Below, piece by piece: positions 16,478 through 24,861 of a DNA stretch of 44,728 nucleotides. The position numbers and the translations under genes were made by a program. The notes under the pieces were generated by a model, which saw only the letters and a program-made list of their open reading frames with translations, ran no database searches and had not been told where the DNA came from. Location: NCBI GenBank assembly GCA_002840975.1, contig PHDN01000029.1, positions 23,519 through 68,246 of the forward strand. Direction: 5' to 3'. Origin of the DNA: Bacteroidetes bacterium HGW-Bacteroidetes-16. Its GTDB lineage: Bacteria; Bacteroidota; Bacteroidia; Bacteroidales; F082. Numbering within the stretch: position 1 is the first letter of the stretch; each line of letters opens with the position of its first letter.

Positions 16478-17320
16478 TCATTCCGTTTTTTTTCTTAAGA
16501 TATAAATATCCTGGAAATCCACAGTTTCATCTTTCTTTCTTCCAGACCAATAGCCATAATGCTTTTCAATTATTTCAAATCCTTTTGAAATAATCAAATG
16601 ATCAAGATAATCCTCTTTAAAAGCAACGTTGGCTTCTTTGACCTTTATGTTATGCAAATAATAATTGGTAAAATCATAATCAAATTGAATTCCATCACTC
16701 ATTTTCATTAAGCTGGAGGACTTATCATTCATTATAAAAAAGGTTGAAAAACAGATACCATCATTTTTCAACACCTTGTTTATTTGAGTTAAATATGTAC
16801 TAACATCTTCTGGCATCATATGAGTAAATACAGAAGTAAGGAATACGAAATCAAATTCACCAGTTTTGTAAGGGAATGCATAATTAGTAGATTCAGATTT
16901 TGTTTCAAGATTATACAAATCGTTACGTAAATCAACATGAAAAAAATTAAAATTTGGAAATTTTGACTGAATGTTATTTTTACACCATGTAATCCCTGAT
17001 TCAACGATGTCAAATCCTTCATAGGAACCTTTCTCGTCCAAATATTTTGTCAGAGGGATCGCTAACCTCCCAATACCACAGCCGACATCAAGTACCCGAT
17101 GATTTGGCTTTAACCCCCCCAAATCAATAAGTTGCCCTAGTATATCTTGTCCTTGTTTTATAAAATCCCCGGAACCAATGAAAACCTTACCCTTGGGAGG
17201 TGCCATTTGATCGCGTTTCCTGGTAATTTTCTCATATATATCTATTGGGAGATAATAAAGTCTTCTGAAAATTCTTCTTGTCTTCGGTCCTAAAAAATAA
17301 TACACATCTCTTTTTTTCAT
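16478..17320 (-). CDS. Class I SAM-dependent methyltransferase
   Basis: 280 residues. SAM-binding motif I is HRVLDVGCGIGRLAIPL (about 75-90), followed by GFDIVESGITWC (motif II acid), FNFFHVDLRN, and FDFVFLTSVFTHMMPEDVSTYLTQINKVLKNDG (motifs IV-VI), the standard Methyltransf_11/25 layout. The basic N-terminus (KKRDVYYFLGPKTRRIFRRLYYLPIDIYEKITRKRD) resembles that of methyltransferases in glycan loci, but nothing nearby supports a sugar substrate. The A+T content is higher than in surrounding genes and synonymous sites look AT-biased, a possible sign of acquisition. It is the first gene of the lipoprotein run. Substrate unknown. Confidence 0.85.
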   Translation of the reverse strand: MKKRDVYYFLGPKTRRIFRRLYYLPIDIYEKITRKRDQMAPPKGKVFIGSGDFIKQGQDILGQLIDLGGLKPNHRVLDVGCGIGRLAIPLTKYLDEKGSYEGFDIVESGITWCKNNIQSKFPNFNFFHVDLRNDLYNLETKSESTNYAFPYKTGEFDFVFLTSVFTHMMPEDVSTYLTQINKVLKNDGICFSTFFIMNDKSSSLMKMSDGIQFDYDFTNYYLHNIKVKEANVAFKEDYLDHLIISKGFEIIEKHYGYWSGRKKDETVDFQDIYILRKKTE

Positions 17321-17395
17321 TTTGAATATATTATGTAGTTTGATTCCGAAGAAAAATTGGAATTATAAAAGCGTGTTAAAATTTCGAATAAAGAA

Positions 17396-17403
17396 CAAAA
17401 CTA
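17396..17403 (-). promoter_or_regulatory. Putative -7 element of the methyltransferase gene
   Basis: Minus-strand TAGTTTTG fits TAnnTTTG, 75 bp before the start codon at 17320. No TTG at the ideal spacing was seen, so support is partial. Confidence 0.35.
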
Positions 17404-17510
17404 CTGCATTCTTGAGTAATAATAGCTTGTATTCAAATAATCCTCTTTGCTTTCCTAAAGTGATTTTTTAGTTACCTCAATGCTAAATCCCTTTCTAACG
17501 AAAGAAGTCA

Positions 17511-18512
17511 TTACTTCCCGGAAAGAATGTTATCGATGGCCATCAATTCTTCATTGGAAAACGAAAGGTTATCCAGAACTCCGACCGCCTCTTCGATGTG
17601 ATCTACCTTGCTGGCCCCGATGATGACAGAGGTAACTCTTTGGTCGCGCAGCACCCAGCTCAACGCCATCTGAGAAATCTTTTGTCCGCGGTTCAGGGCA
17701 ATTTCCTGTAGCTTTTTCACTTTCTCCACCCGTTCGGGAGTGACGGCTGAAGATGGAAAATAAACATAGGATTTTGCCGCCCGGGAGTCATCGGGAATCC
17801 CATTCAGGTATTTATCGGTAAGTAACCCCTGGAATAATGGACTAAACACCACCGCCCCAACCCCGTTGGCTTCCAGAACATCCAACAATCCATCCTCAAC
17901 CCACCTGTTGAACAAGCTGTACGAAGGCTGATGAACCAAACAAGGGGTACCAAGTGATTTTAATATGTTGACGGCCTCCTGCGTTTGCTCGGGATTGTAG
18001 GATGAAATTCCGGCATAGAGTGCCCTACCTGATCTTACAATCTGATCCAAAGCCATCATGGTTTCTTCCACCGGAGTTTTCGGATCAGGCCGGTGACTGT
18101 AGAAAATGTCCACATATTCCAGACCCATTCGTTTCAGGCTTTGGTCGCAGCTGGATATCAAATACTTTCTTGATCCGAAGTTACCATAGGGCCCGGGCCA
18201 CATTTCCCAACCGGCTTTGGAAGTAATGACCATCTCATCGCGATATCTTTTCATATCCGATTTCATAATTTCCCCAAAATTTTCTTCTGCCGATCCCGGA
18301 GGAGGTCCGTAGTTGTTGGCCAGATCGAAATGGGTGATGCCCAGGTCGAAAGCCCGGCGCAACATTTTCCGGCCATTTTCAAAAACATCCACCCCTCCAA
18401 AGTTGTGCCAGAGGCCAAGAGAGATGGCCGGCAACAGGATCCCGCTCTTGCCACATCGCCTGTATTGCATGTTATCGTATCGATTGGCTTTCGCCGTATA
18501 GTTTTCTTCCAT
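17511..18512 (-). CDS. Aldo/keto reductase, YghZ-like
   Basis: 333 residues, an NADPH-dependent carbonyl reductase of the AKR superfamily. The catalytic tetrad is visible: Asp63 and Tyr68 (HFDLANNYG), Lys99 (TSKAG) and His140 (IFYSHRPDP). The N-terminal YRRCGKSGILLPAISLGLWHNFGG and the GPPPGSAEENFGEI loop are typical of the YghZ/AKR14 group, whose E. coli member reduces L-glyceraldehyde 3-phosphate and methylglyoxal. The C-terminal cofactor motif is present (VTSVIIGASKVDHIEEAVGVLDNLSFS). The gene stands alone on the minus strand. Detoxification of reactive aldehydes is the likely role, by homology. Confidence 0.92.
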   Translation of the reverse strand: MEENYTAKANRYDNMQYRRCGKSGILLPAISLGLWHNFGGVDVFENGRKMLRRAFDLGITHFDLANNYGPPPGSAEENFGEIMKSDMKRYRDEMVITSKAGWEMWPGPYGNFGSRKYLISSCDQSLKRMGLEYVDIFYSHRPDPKTPVEETMMALDQIVRSGRALYAGISSYNPEQTQEAVNILKSLGTPCLVHQPSYSLFNRWVEDGLLDVLEANGVGAVVFSPLFQGLLTDKYLNGIPDDSRAAKSYVYFPSSAVTPERVEKVKKLQEIALNRGQKISQMALSWVLRDQRVTSVIIGASKVDHIEEAVGVLDNLSFSNEELMAIDNILSGK

Positions 18513-18644
18513 TTTCGTTAAGTCTAATAAATGAAGGTATCAGACGTCAAAGGTGGTAAGATTTTATGACACCGGAAAATTCCGGCTCTATTTTTTAACA
18601 GGTTCCTGGAAGCCGTAAACAAGGAAAAGTTTACTTTACCTACA

Positions 18645-19094
18645 TCACTTTCGTTTCGTTTGAAAAAAGCTGGTTACCAACTCTCCACACTCTATGGCCA
18701 GCACTCCGCCTAGTACCTCTGTTGTGGGATGCAACAATTTACCGTTGATCAAAGTAAAACCCCGCTTTTGGTCATAAGCCCCAAAAACTACCCGGCTGAT
18801 TTGCGTCCAAAAAGCAGCACCGGCACACATCACACAAGGTTCAAGAGTAACATATAAGGTGCATTCCTTGAGGTATTTGCCCCCAATAAATTCGGCAGCG
18901 GAAGTAAAGGCCTGCATTTCAGCATGCGCGGTTACATCGGTCAGGGTTTCGGTCAGGTTATGTCCTCTGGAGATAATCCGGTTGTTGTGCACAATCACGG
19001 CTCCTACCGGAACTTCATTTTGTAACCGTGCTTTTTCAGCCTCTTTGAGGGCTTCTTTCATAAAATGCTCATCGGAAAATATACCTAAGGTCAT
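18645..19094 (-). CDS. tadA: TadA-type tRNA adenosine deaminase / nucleoside deaminase
   Basis: 149 residues. The zinc deaminase signatures are HAE at 57-59 (zinc His and proton-shuttle Glu59) and PCVMC at 86-90 (Cys87 and Cys90 ligands), within TLYVTLEPCVMCAGA. NEVPVGAVIV, SRGHN and GAYDQKRG agree with TadA, which converts wobble A34 to inosine in tRNA-Arg(ACG). Guanine or cytosine deaminases are the alternatives, but the overall pattern fits TadA best. The ATG shares an ATGA overlap of 4 bp with the stop of the symporter gene, so the two are translationally coupled. It ends a four-gene run with ruvB and queG. Confidence 0.85.
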   Translation of the reverse strand: MTLGIFSDEHFMKEALKEAEKARLQNEVPVGAVIVHNNRIISRGHNLTETLTDVTAHAEMQAFTSAAEFIGGKYLKECTLYVTLEPCVMCAGAAFWTQISRVVFGAYDQKRGFTLINGKLLHPTTEVLGGVLAIECGELVTSFFQTKRK

Positions 19095-20524
19095 ATCGCT
19101 TTCATTTTAGTTTTGGTTAATTTCACACCCATGATCAATACCAGCGTGGCCACAACAAATGCCGGAACAAATGAGTTTTTTGATTCAAACTGTTCAGGGA
19201 TCAGGATTCCCCATACAAACAGCACTGCATTCAACACAAATCCCGACAGGATGCTCCACAATGCAGCTTTTCTGTAGGAATACACTTTCTCCTTTTTTAT
19301 CAGGGCAAACAGGGTGATGGGTGCAAATATAGTGATGGTCGATATGCCAACGACCATCAAATCGACAATGTAAGGAAATACCAGCGCCATTGCCAAAGCA
19401 ATTATCCCAAAAAAGATGGTAGCCAGTCTAAGGAGCAGGCCCTGGCTTAACCTGGATGCCTTTGGATTTTTCAACTTCCAGCCCACCAGGTCCTTGATGG
19501 CCGAAATGGAAATAATGTTTAAAAAGCTATCCCCCGACGACATCAGAGCGGAAAGCATTCCCACCATGGCAAATCCATACAACATGCCATTGCTGTGGCG
19601 ATCGATAAAAACATAGGCTACATCTTTCGGACTCAGGGCCTCCTCACTGATCACCCGGATGGTCATCCCCACTAGGGGGAAGACAATGTAGAAAGGCAAC
19701 ATCCCCAATCCCGACCACAAGCTCACACGGCGGGCAGTTTTCCGGTCTTTGGCAGCCAGTATGCGTTGCCAGATATCCATCCTTACGAGTACCGACCAAC
19801 TCAAAAAAACAGGCAAGGCAAGCAGGAAAATCCATCCGTAATACGTTCCATTGAGCATGTTGGCCGGAAGCTCAGACAATCGTTCAAAAACCAGGGTATC
19901 ATCGATAACTCCGGGAATAAACACCAGCACAATCATGATGACGATGGCCACAAACTGAACCATATCGGTGATAATAACGCCCGACAATCCGGCAATGGCC
20001 GTATATAGCACCACAATCAGGGCCGAAATCACCACGGCTGTGGTATAGCCTATTTCAAAGCCATACTTTAATAAACTGGCCATGGCCACGAATTGCGCCG
20101 ATAAAAGAAAAAAGAAAATAAAGATGTTCACGCCACTGACTGTTGCCGAAAATGTCCGGGTAAACCGTGATTTTTCAAAACGGGTATACAGGTGATTGAG
20201 GTAATGAGGAAAGCTGTACAACTGATGTGTGGCACCAAAATCGCGGATATGTCCGGCGAAAAAAAACAACAGCACAAAGCCAATTACATAGGCGATACCA
20301 ATGCCCACAGCGGCCAATCCCGATTCATAACCCATGGCAATCAACCCGATAGAAGTGCCGCCTCCTACAAAAGTGGCCAGGGTGGTAAAAACCAGCGGCA
20401 GTGTTTTTGTCTGACGGTTGTTCACCAGGTATTGATCGAGATCTGAAAAACGCAAATGCCGGATGGAAATGGCGAGGATAAACACCAGGTAGAGTGAAAT
20501 CCAAAACAGCAGTTCGTAGTTCAT
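19091..20524 (-). CDS. Sodium:solute symporter (SSS family)
   Basis: 477 residues from ATG 20524 with about 13 hydrophobic helices. SSS landmarks include the opening LYLVFILAISIRHLRFSDLDQYLVNNRQTKTLPLVFTTLATFVGGGTSIG (unwound helix 1 with the Gly-rich stretch), AGLSGVIITDMVQFV, and MVGMLSALMSSGDSFLNIISISAIKDL, the conserved sodium-site helix. Members carry sugars, amino acids, vitamins or nucleobases; the substrate cannot be assigned. The start at 20524 leaves a 4-bp gap from the queG stop; a TTG further up overlaps queG and is not needed. Lying between two tRNA wobble-modification genes, it might import a base used in that pathway, which is speculative. Confidence 0.88.
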   Translation of the reverse strand: MNYELLFWISLYLVFILAISIRHLRFSDLDQYLVNNRQTKTLPLVFTTLATFVGGGTSIGLIAMGYESGLAAVGIGIAYVIGFVLLFFFAGHIRDFGATHQLYSFPHYLNHLYTRFEKSRFTRTFSATVSGVNIFIFFFLLSAQFVAMASLLKYGFEIGYTTAVVISALIVVLYTAIAGLSGVIITDMVQFVAIVIMIVLVFIPGVIDDTLVFERLSELPANMLNGTYYGWIFLLALPVFLSWSVLVRMDIWQRILAAKDRKTARRVSLWSGLGMLPFYIVFPLVGMTIRVISEEALSPKDVAYVFIDRHSNGMLYGFAMVGMLSALMSSGDSFLNIISISAIKDLVGWKLKNPKASRLSQGLLLRLATIFFGIIALAMALVFPYIVDLMVVGISTITIFAPITLFALIKKEKVYSYRKAALWSILSGFVLNAVLFVWGILIPEQFESKNSFVPAFVVATLVLIMGVKLTKTKMKAI

Positions 20525-20528
20525 GGGT

Positions 20529-21470
20529 TTAATTTGAAATAAGATCAATATTCCGCCGCAATCCTTTAAAGCCAGCTCGTTGAATGGCAGAATGTTTAAA
20601 TAATTGATTAAAAAGTGGTTTTTCCAACTTGTCCCAATCTGGTTTTTTCAGCTTTTTTAATAATTCTGAAGGTAGAAAATCAGGTTCCCCGTGAGGCGAA
20701 CTAAACCGGTTCCACGGACATATATCCTGACAGGTATCGCAGCCATAGATGCGATCACCAAAACGGTCTTTCATCGACTCATCCAGCTCGCCCCGGTATT
20801 CGATGGTCAGGTATGAAATGCATTTCCGGGCATCCACTTTAAACGGCTCGATGGCTCCTGTAGGACAGGCATCTATACAGCGGGTACAACTACCACAATA
20901 ATTTTTAGGATCGGCCTCTTCTTCATACTGCAATTCCAAATCCAACAACAAATGACCAATAAAAAAGAACGATCCTCCTTTTTTATTGATGAGGCAGGTG
21001 TTTTTGCCAATAAAACCCAATCCGCTTTTGTGCGCCCAGGCCCGGTCGAGCATAGGTGCCGAATCCACAAACGCCCTCGCTTTTCGTTCACCGGTTTTCT
21101 CTTCCACAAAGGCCAGCAACTCATTGAGCTTGTTTTTCATCACAAAATGGTAGTCGTTGCCGTAGGCGTATTTCGAAATCACGTAATTGTCTTCTGACGG
21201 AAGCGTGGTATCAGGATAATAATTATAAAGTACTGAAATTACGGACTTTGTTTCTTTCAGCAAGAGTGCCGGATGATATCTTTTTTCCCGGTTTTTCTCC
21301 AGGTAAGTCATCTCGCCATGACATCCTTCTTCGAGCCATTGCTCCATATGTCGTGCATCGTCTTCCAAAAATACCGCCTCAGAAATTCCACAACCATAAA
21401 AACCAAGCTCCAGTGCTTTTGATTTGATGGAATCACTTAACGATGCTTTTGAAAGTCCGGCAATTAGCAT
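20529..21470 (-). CDS. queG: Epoxyqueuosine reductase QueG
   Basis: 313 residues. QueG reduces epoxyqueuosine to queuosine at wobble position 34 of GUN tRNAs using cobalamin and two [4Fe-4S] clusters. Both cluster motifs are intact: CGSCTRCIDACPTGA and CDTCQDICPWN. The N-terminal cobalamin-binding domain shows YGNDYHFVMKNKL, ARAFVDSAPMLDRAWAHKSGLGFIGKNTCLI, with the catalytic Asp in VDSAPMLDR. Length is slightly shorter than the E. coli enzyme (379), lacking the C-terminal HEAT-like part, as in many Bacteroidota versions. It starts 14 bp after ruvB. Function requires B12. Confidence 0.95.
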   Translation of the reverse strand: MLIAGLSKASLSDSIKSKALELGFYGCGISEAVFLEDDARHMEQWLEEGCHGEMTYLEKNREKRYHPALLLKETKSVISVLYNYYPDTTLPSEDNYVISKYAYGNDYHFVMKNKLNELLAFVEEKTGERKARAFVDSAPMLDRAWAHKSGLGFIGKNTCLINKKGGSFFFIGHLLLDLELQYEEEADPKNYCGSCTRCIDACPTGAIEPFKVDARKCISYLTIEYRGELDESMKDRFGDRIYGCDTCQDICPWNRFSSPHGEPDFLPSELLKKLKKPDWDKLEKPLFNQLFKHSAIQRAGFKGLRRNIDLISN

Positions 21471-21484
21471 GATGGAAAAACAGA

Positions 21485-22507
21485 TTAAAAAAGTTTTCCC
21501 TGATCGGGATGTTTTATTCTGCCCAGGTGTTTGTATGCCAACTCGGTAGCTTCGCGTCCACGGGGCGTACGCATGATATATCCTTCCTGAATCAAATAAG
21601 GCTCATATACTTCTTCGATGGTTCCACTCTCTTCTCCAACGGAAGTTGACAAGGTGGTAATCCCCACAGGACCTCCCTTAAACTTGTCGATGATGGTGGT
21701 CAGGATTCGGTTGTCCATTTCATCGAGGCCATGTTTATCCACATTGAGTGCGGTAAGTGCCACCTGTGAAATAGCCAGATCGATGGTTCCGTTTCCGAGA
21801 ATTTGGGCAAAATCGCGCACCCGGCGCAACAAAAGGTTAGCAATACGAGGCGTCCCACGGCTTCGTCCGGCAATTTCGAGTGCGGCCACGTTATCAATTC
21901 CAACGTCCAATATACTTGCCGAACGCTTAACGATTTTCGTGAGGGTGTTGACATCGTAATACGACAGGCGCGAGTTAATTCCAAAGCGGGAACGCAATGG
22001 TGCCGTGAGTAATCCTGATCGGGTAGTGGCGCCCACGAGGGTAAAAGGGTTTAAAACGATTTGTACTGAACGTGCATTGGGGCCGGTCTCGATCATAATA
22101 TCGATTTTATAATCTTCCATGGCCGAATACAAATACTCCTCCACCACCGGACTCAGGCGATGGATTTCGTCAATAAAAAGCACGTCATTTTTTTCCAGGT
22201 TGGTAAGCAAGCCTGCCAAATCGCCGGCCTTATCCAGCACAGGCCCTGAGGTGGTAATCAAATTGACGCCCAGTTCGTTTGCAATAATATGCGACAGGGT
22301 AGTTTTACCTAATCCGGGGGGGCCGTGCAGCAATACATGGTCAAGCGCTTCACCACGTAAACGGGCAGCCTGGACGAATATTTTCAGGTTGTCGACTACA
22401 TTGGGCTGTCCCGAAAAATGCTCAAAATGCCCGGGTCGAAGGGTTTTCTCTATCTCAAGTTCGCCTCCGCTAAGGCTCGATGCGGAAGCATCCAGGTTTT
22501 TGTTCAT
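21485..22507 (-). CDS. ruvB: Holliday junction branch-migration helicase RuvB
   Basis: 340 residues, a AAA+ motor that, with RuvA, drives branch migration of Holliday junctions. Walker [10 protein letters not shown] is at 62-70, Walker B FIDEIHRL near 110, followed by sensor 1 ([19 protein letters not shown], including the arginine finger region), then the winged-helix C-terminus ([28 protein letters not shown]...[16 protein letters not shown]). The start is set at ATG 22507: a GTG at 22525 would overlap the -7 box at 22525-22532. First gene of the ruvB-queG-symporter-tadA run. Confidence 0.97.
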   Translation of the reverse strand: MNKNLDASASSLSGGELEIEKTLRPGHFEHFSGQPNVVDNLKIFVQAARLRGEALDHVLLHGPPGLGKTTLSHIIANELGVNLITTSGPVLDKAGDLAGLLTNLEKNDVLFIDEIHRLSPVVEEYLYSAMEDYKIDIMIETGPNARSVQIVLNPFTLVGATTRSGLLTAPLRSRFGINSRLSYYDVNTLTKIVKRSASILDVGIDNVAALEIAGRSRGTPRIANLLLRRVRDFAQILGNGTIDLAISQVALTALNVDKHGLDEMDNRILTTIIDKFKGGPVGITTLSTSVGEESGTIEEVYEPYLIQEGYIMRTPRGREATELAYKHLGRIKHPDQGKLF

Positions 22508-22524
22508 CAGGTGATTCTTTTTCA

Positions 22525-22532
22525 CAAAAGTA
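22525..22532 (-). promoter_or_regulatory. Putative -7 element of the ruvB operon
   Basis: Minus-strand TACTTTTG matches TAnnTTTG and lies 17 bp before ATG 22507, the same spacing as at the CNNM gene. It decides the ruvB start because a transcript from here could not include the GTG at 22525. Confidence 0.5.
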
Positions 22533-22646
22533 ACTGAAAAAATGAAAAATCGACCAGGGAAGTTGATGGTATGAATTTTTTCAATAACTTAGCAGCATTG
22601 CAAAGAGTTAATCTTGGGTAATTACTGATCATTAAAAATTTGAGTT

Positions 22647-23483
22647 ATGAAAACGCTTTTAGTAGCAATTGATTTCTCGAAAAACTCGATTCATGCACTT
22701 GAATATGCAATAGTTTATGCCCAAAAGTTAGATGCTTCAATACATCTTGTTTGGATTGATAACTCGCAAATCGGCGAAGGAATGGCCGATACAATTGCAG
22801 GTGAGTTGCGCATTGAATCGAAAGCCCAATTGGATACGCTGGCGAAAGAATATCAGGGGAAAACCCCACATGGTAAAATTCATATCATCTTGCGCAGGGG
22901 GAAAGTATATCAGGAGGTAGCCAAGGCAGCGCGCAGCATCGAGGCTGATTTTATATTTACTGGTACGCACGGTGTTTCAGGTTACGAACAATTCTGGATT
23001 GGCAGTAACGCCTACCGGATTGTCGTTCAGGCACCATGCCCCATTATTACCATCAGGAGTCAATACCAGATTCATCCCAATATTAAAAACATTCTTCTTC
23101 CGCTTGACAGCACCCTCGAAACAAAGGAAAAACTTCCCATGGTAGCAGAACTGGCACGTCGATTTGATGCCACCATCCATTTGCTCGAAGTTTACAATAC
23201 TCCTGTAAACCTCATCAGAAAACGGATTGCTAAATTCAGCGAAGAAGCTACAAGATGTCTGAATGACAAAAATGTATCCTTTAAAGTTGAGAAAACAGAA
23301 GCCGATAATGTAGCTGTTTCCATTTTGAAATATGCCGAAAACAATCAGATTGATTTGATCTCGATCATGACCGATCAGGGAACAACTTCTGCAAATAAAT
23401 TTTTAGGCGCTTATTCACAACAGTTGATCAATAATTCAGTTATTCCTATATTAAGTGTAAGGTCAAAAGAAAGTCATGGTTAA
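22647..23483 (+). CDS. Tandem-domain universal stress protein (UspA family)
   Basis: 278 residues, two Usp domains in tandem. Domain 1 begins MKTLLVAIDFSKNSIHALEYAI and has an ATP-loop-like GTHGVSGYEQFWIGSNAYRIV around 110-130, a variant of G-x2-G-x9-G-S. Domain 2 (about 148-278) begins NILLPLDSTLETKEKLPMVAELARRF and ends SQQLINNSVIPILSV. Usp proteins bind ATP or act in stress survival and adhesion; this double form is common in Bacteroidota. The stop overlaps the next start as ATGGTTAA, so translation is coupled. A close paralogue follows after the SPOR gene, in a three-gene operon. Confidence 0.9.
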   Translation: MKTLLVAIDFSKNSIHALEYAIVYAQKLDASIHLVWIDNSQIGEGMADTIAGELRIESKAQLDTLAKEYQGKTPHGKIHIILRRGKVYQEVAKAARSIEADFIFTGTHGVSGYEQFWIGSNAYRIVVQAPCPIITIRSQYQIHPNIKNILLPLDSTLETKEKLPMVAELARRFDATIHLLEVYNTPVNLIRKRIAKFSEEATRCLNDKNVSFKVEKTEADNVAVSILKYAENNQIDLISIMTDQGTTSANKFLGAYSQQLINNSVIPILSVRSKESHG

Positions 23484-23940
23484 CTTTGATTTAAAAATGA
23501 AACTATTTGTACTACCCGGTTTGATATTTTGTTTGTTTGCCTCATCCTTAACAAAAGCGCAAACATTATATGAGACAGATAACTCCCTCATTGTCGAATC
23601 GAAGGTTGATGGTATTGTAGCGTTACATATCGCTTACAACAAGGCTTTTCCGGTTTTTCCGGGATATAGAATACAATTATTGATGGAATCGGGTAACCAG
23701 GCATTACAAGAAGCTAAGGACCTCACAGTTGATTTTTCGGAGAAATACCCTGAAACCAATTCCTATATTACCTTTCGGGAACCCTATTATCGGGTTCGGG
23801 TTGGTGACTTTCGTACGCGCCTGGAAGCCGAAAATTTTCTTTCGCAAATTTCGCTGAATTACCCGAGTGCATGGGTCATTCAGGATGATATAAGTTTCCC
23901 GAGTTTATCATTACACCCAAACACACACGATCATGAGTAA
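23476..23940 (+). CDS. Small SPOR-domain secreted protein
   Basis: 154 residues with a signal peptide (LFVLPGLIFCLFASSLTKAQ) and a C-terminal SPOR-like domain: GYRIQLLMESGNQALQEAKDLTVDFSEKYPETNSYITFREPYYRVRVGDFRTRLEAENFLSQI. In Bacteroidota this form is typical of periplasmic SPOR proteins that bind denuded peptidoglycan. The start at 23476 overlaps the Usp stop by 8 bp, mirroring the 8-bp overlap with the next gene (ATGAGTAA at 23933), which favours it over ATG 23497. Its place between two Usp genes is odd: an envelope protein inside a stress-protein operon. Confidence 0.8.
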   Translation: MVNFDLKMKLFVLPGLIFCLFASSLTKAQTLYETDNSLIVESKVDGIVALHIAYNKAFPVFPGYRIQLLMESGNQALQEAKDLTVDFSEKYPETNSYITFREPYYRVRVGDFRTRLEAENFLSQISLNYPSAWVIQDDISFPSLSLHPNTHDHE

Positions 23941-24766
23941 AACCATTTTAGTCGGCATCGATTTTTCCGACTGCTCCATCAATGCTTTAGAACATGCTAT
24001 CACCATTGCCCACAACGCAAAAGCCGGAATCAAGATGGTTTGGATAAACCACCTGGATTACTCAAAAGAAATTTTTTCGGTTGAGCCTGACAACATTACA
24101 AAAGAGGTAACCAACAGATTTAAAGAATTGGTAAAAACTTACCGGTACCATATTGGTGATCAAACCATGACTTACGAAATCCGTAAAGGGAAAGTGTATA
24201 AAGAGATCTGCGACGCGGCAGAAGAAGCGCATGCATTTTTAATTGTAATTGGAACACATGGTTCTACAGGATTTGAAGAATTCTGGATAGGAAGCAATGC
24301 CAACCGCATTGTAAGCAGCAGCAAGACACCTATTATCACCATCCGGGGAGGTACTGATATAAACACAGACCTGAAACGTATTGTTTGCCCCATGGACAGC
24401 ACCATTTGCACGCGCGAAAAGCTTCCATTGACGGCGCTTCTGGCTAAGTATTTTAATTCAGAAATCCACTTATTGGGGTTATATACCACCCAATCAGACG
24501 ACATCAGGTACCGGATTAAAAATTACATAGCACAGGCAGAAGAATACCTGAAAGAAAACGAAGTGAGGTACAAGTCAGTTTTTCTTGAAGCAGATAATAT
24601 TACAGATGCAACATTGAACTACGCGGATAGCATCAAAGCAAATTTAATTTCAATTATGACCGAACAGGAAACTACCACCAGCAATTTGGTATTGGGGCCC
24701 TTTGCATCTCAAATGGTTAACCACGCGCAAATACCCGTGTTGAGCATTCATCCTGAGAAACAATAG
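23933..24766 (+). CDS. Tandem-domain universal stress protein, paralogue 2
   Basis: 277 residues, two Usp domains like the gene at 22647. Domain 1 begins MSKTILVGIDFSDCSINALEHAITIA and carries GTHGSTGFEEFWIGSNANRIV; domain 2 begins RIVCPMDSTICTREKLPLTALLAKYF and ends SQMVNHAQIPVLSIHPEKQ. Both paralogues share IMTxQxTTxxN near the C-terminus, so they arose by duplication, with the SPOR gene now between them. The start overlaps the SPOR stop by 8 bp. Transcription should end at the hairpin at 24811-24848. Confidence 0.9.
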   Translation: MSKTILVGIDFSDCSINALEHAITIAHNAKAGIKMVWINHLDYSKEIFSVEPDNITKEVTNRFKELVKTYRYHIGDQTMTYEIRKGKVYKEICDAAEEAHAFLIVIGTHGSTGFEEFWIGSNANRIVSSSKTPIITIRGGTDINTDLKRIVCPMDSTICTREKLPLTALLAKYFNSEIHLLGLYTTQSDDIRYRIKNYIAQAEEYLKENEVRYKSVFLEADNITDATLNYADSIKANLISIMTEQETTTSNLVLGPFASQMVNHAQIPVLSIHPEKQ

Positions 24767-24810
24767 GGAAAATTGGAACCGGGTTGATTTCATCCTGGTT
24801 GAGCATGAAA

Positions 24811-24848
24811 CTAAAAAAGCTGAATCCATGGATTCAGCTTTTTTTAGT
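24811..24848. terminator. Bidirectional intrinsic terminator (usp operon / RNase E-G gene)
   Basis: The core is a palindrome GCTGAATCC-ATGGATTCAGC flanked by six A residues on the left and seven T on the right, so each strand sees a stem followed by a T-run. It separates the convergent usp operon and the minus-strand RNase gene (stop at 24862). Confidence 0.9.
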
Positions 24849-24861
24849 TTTGGTACTGAGC

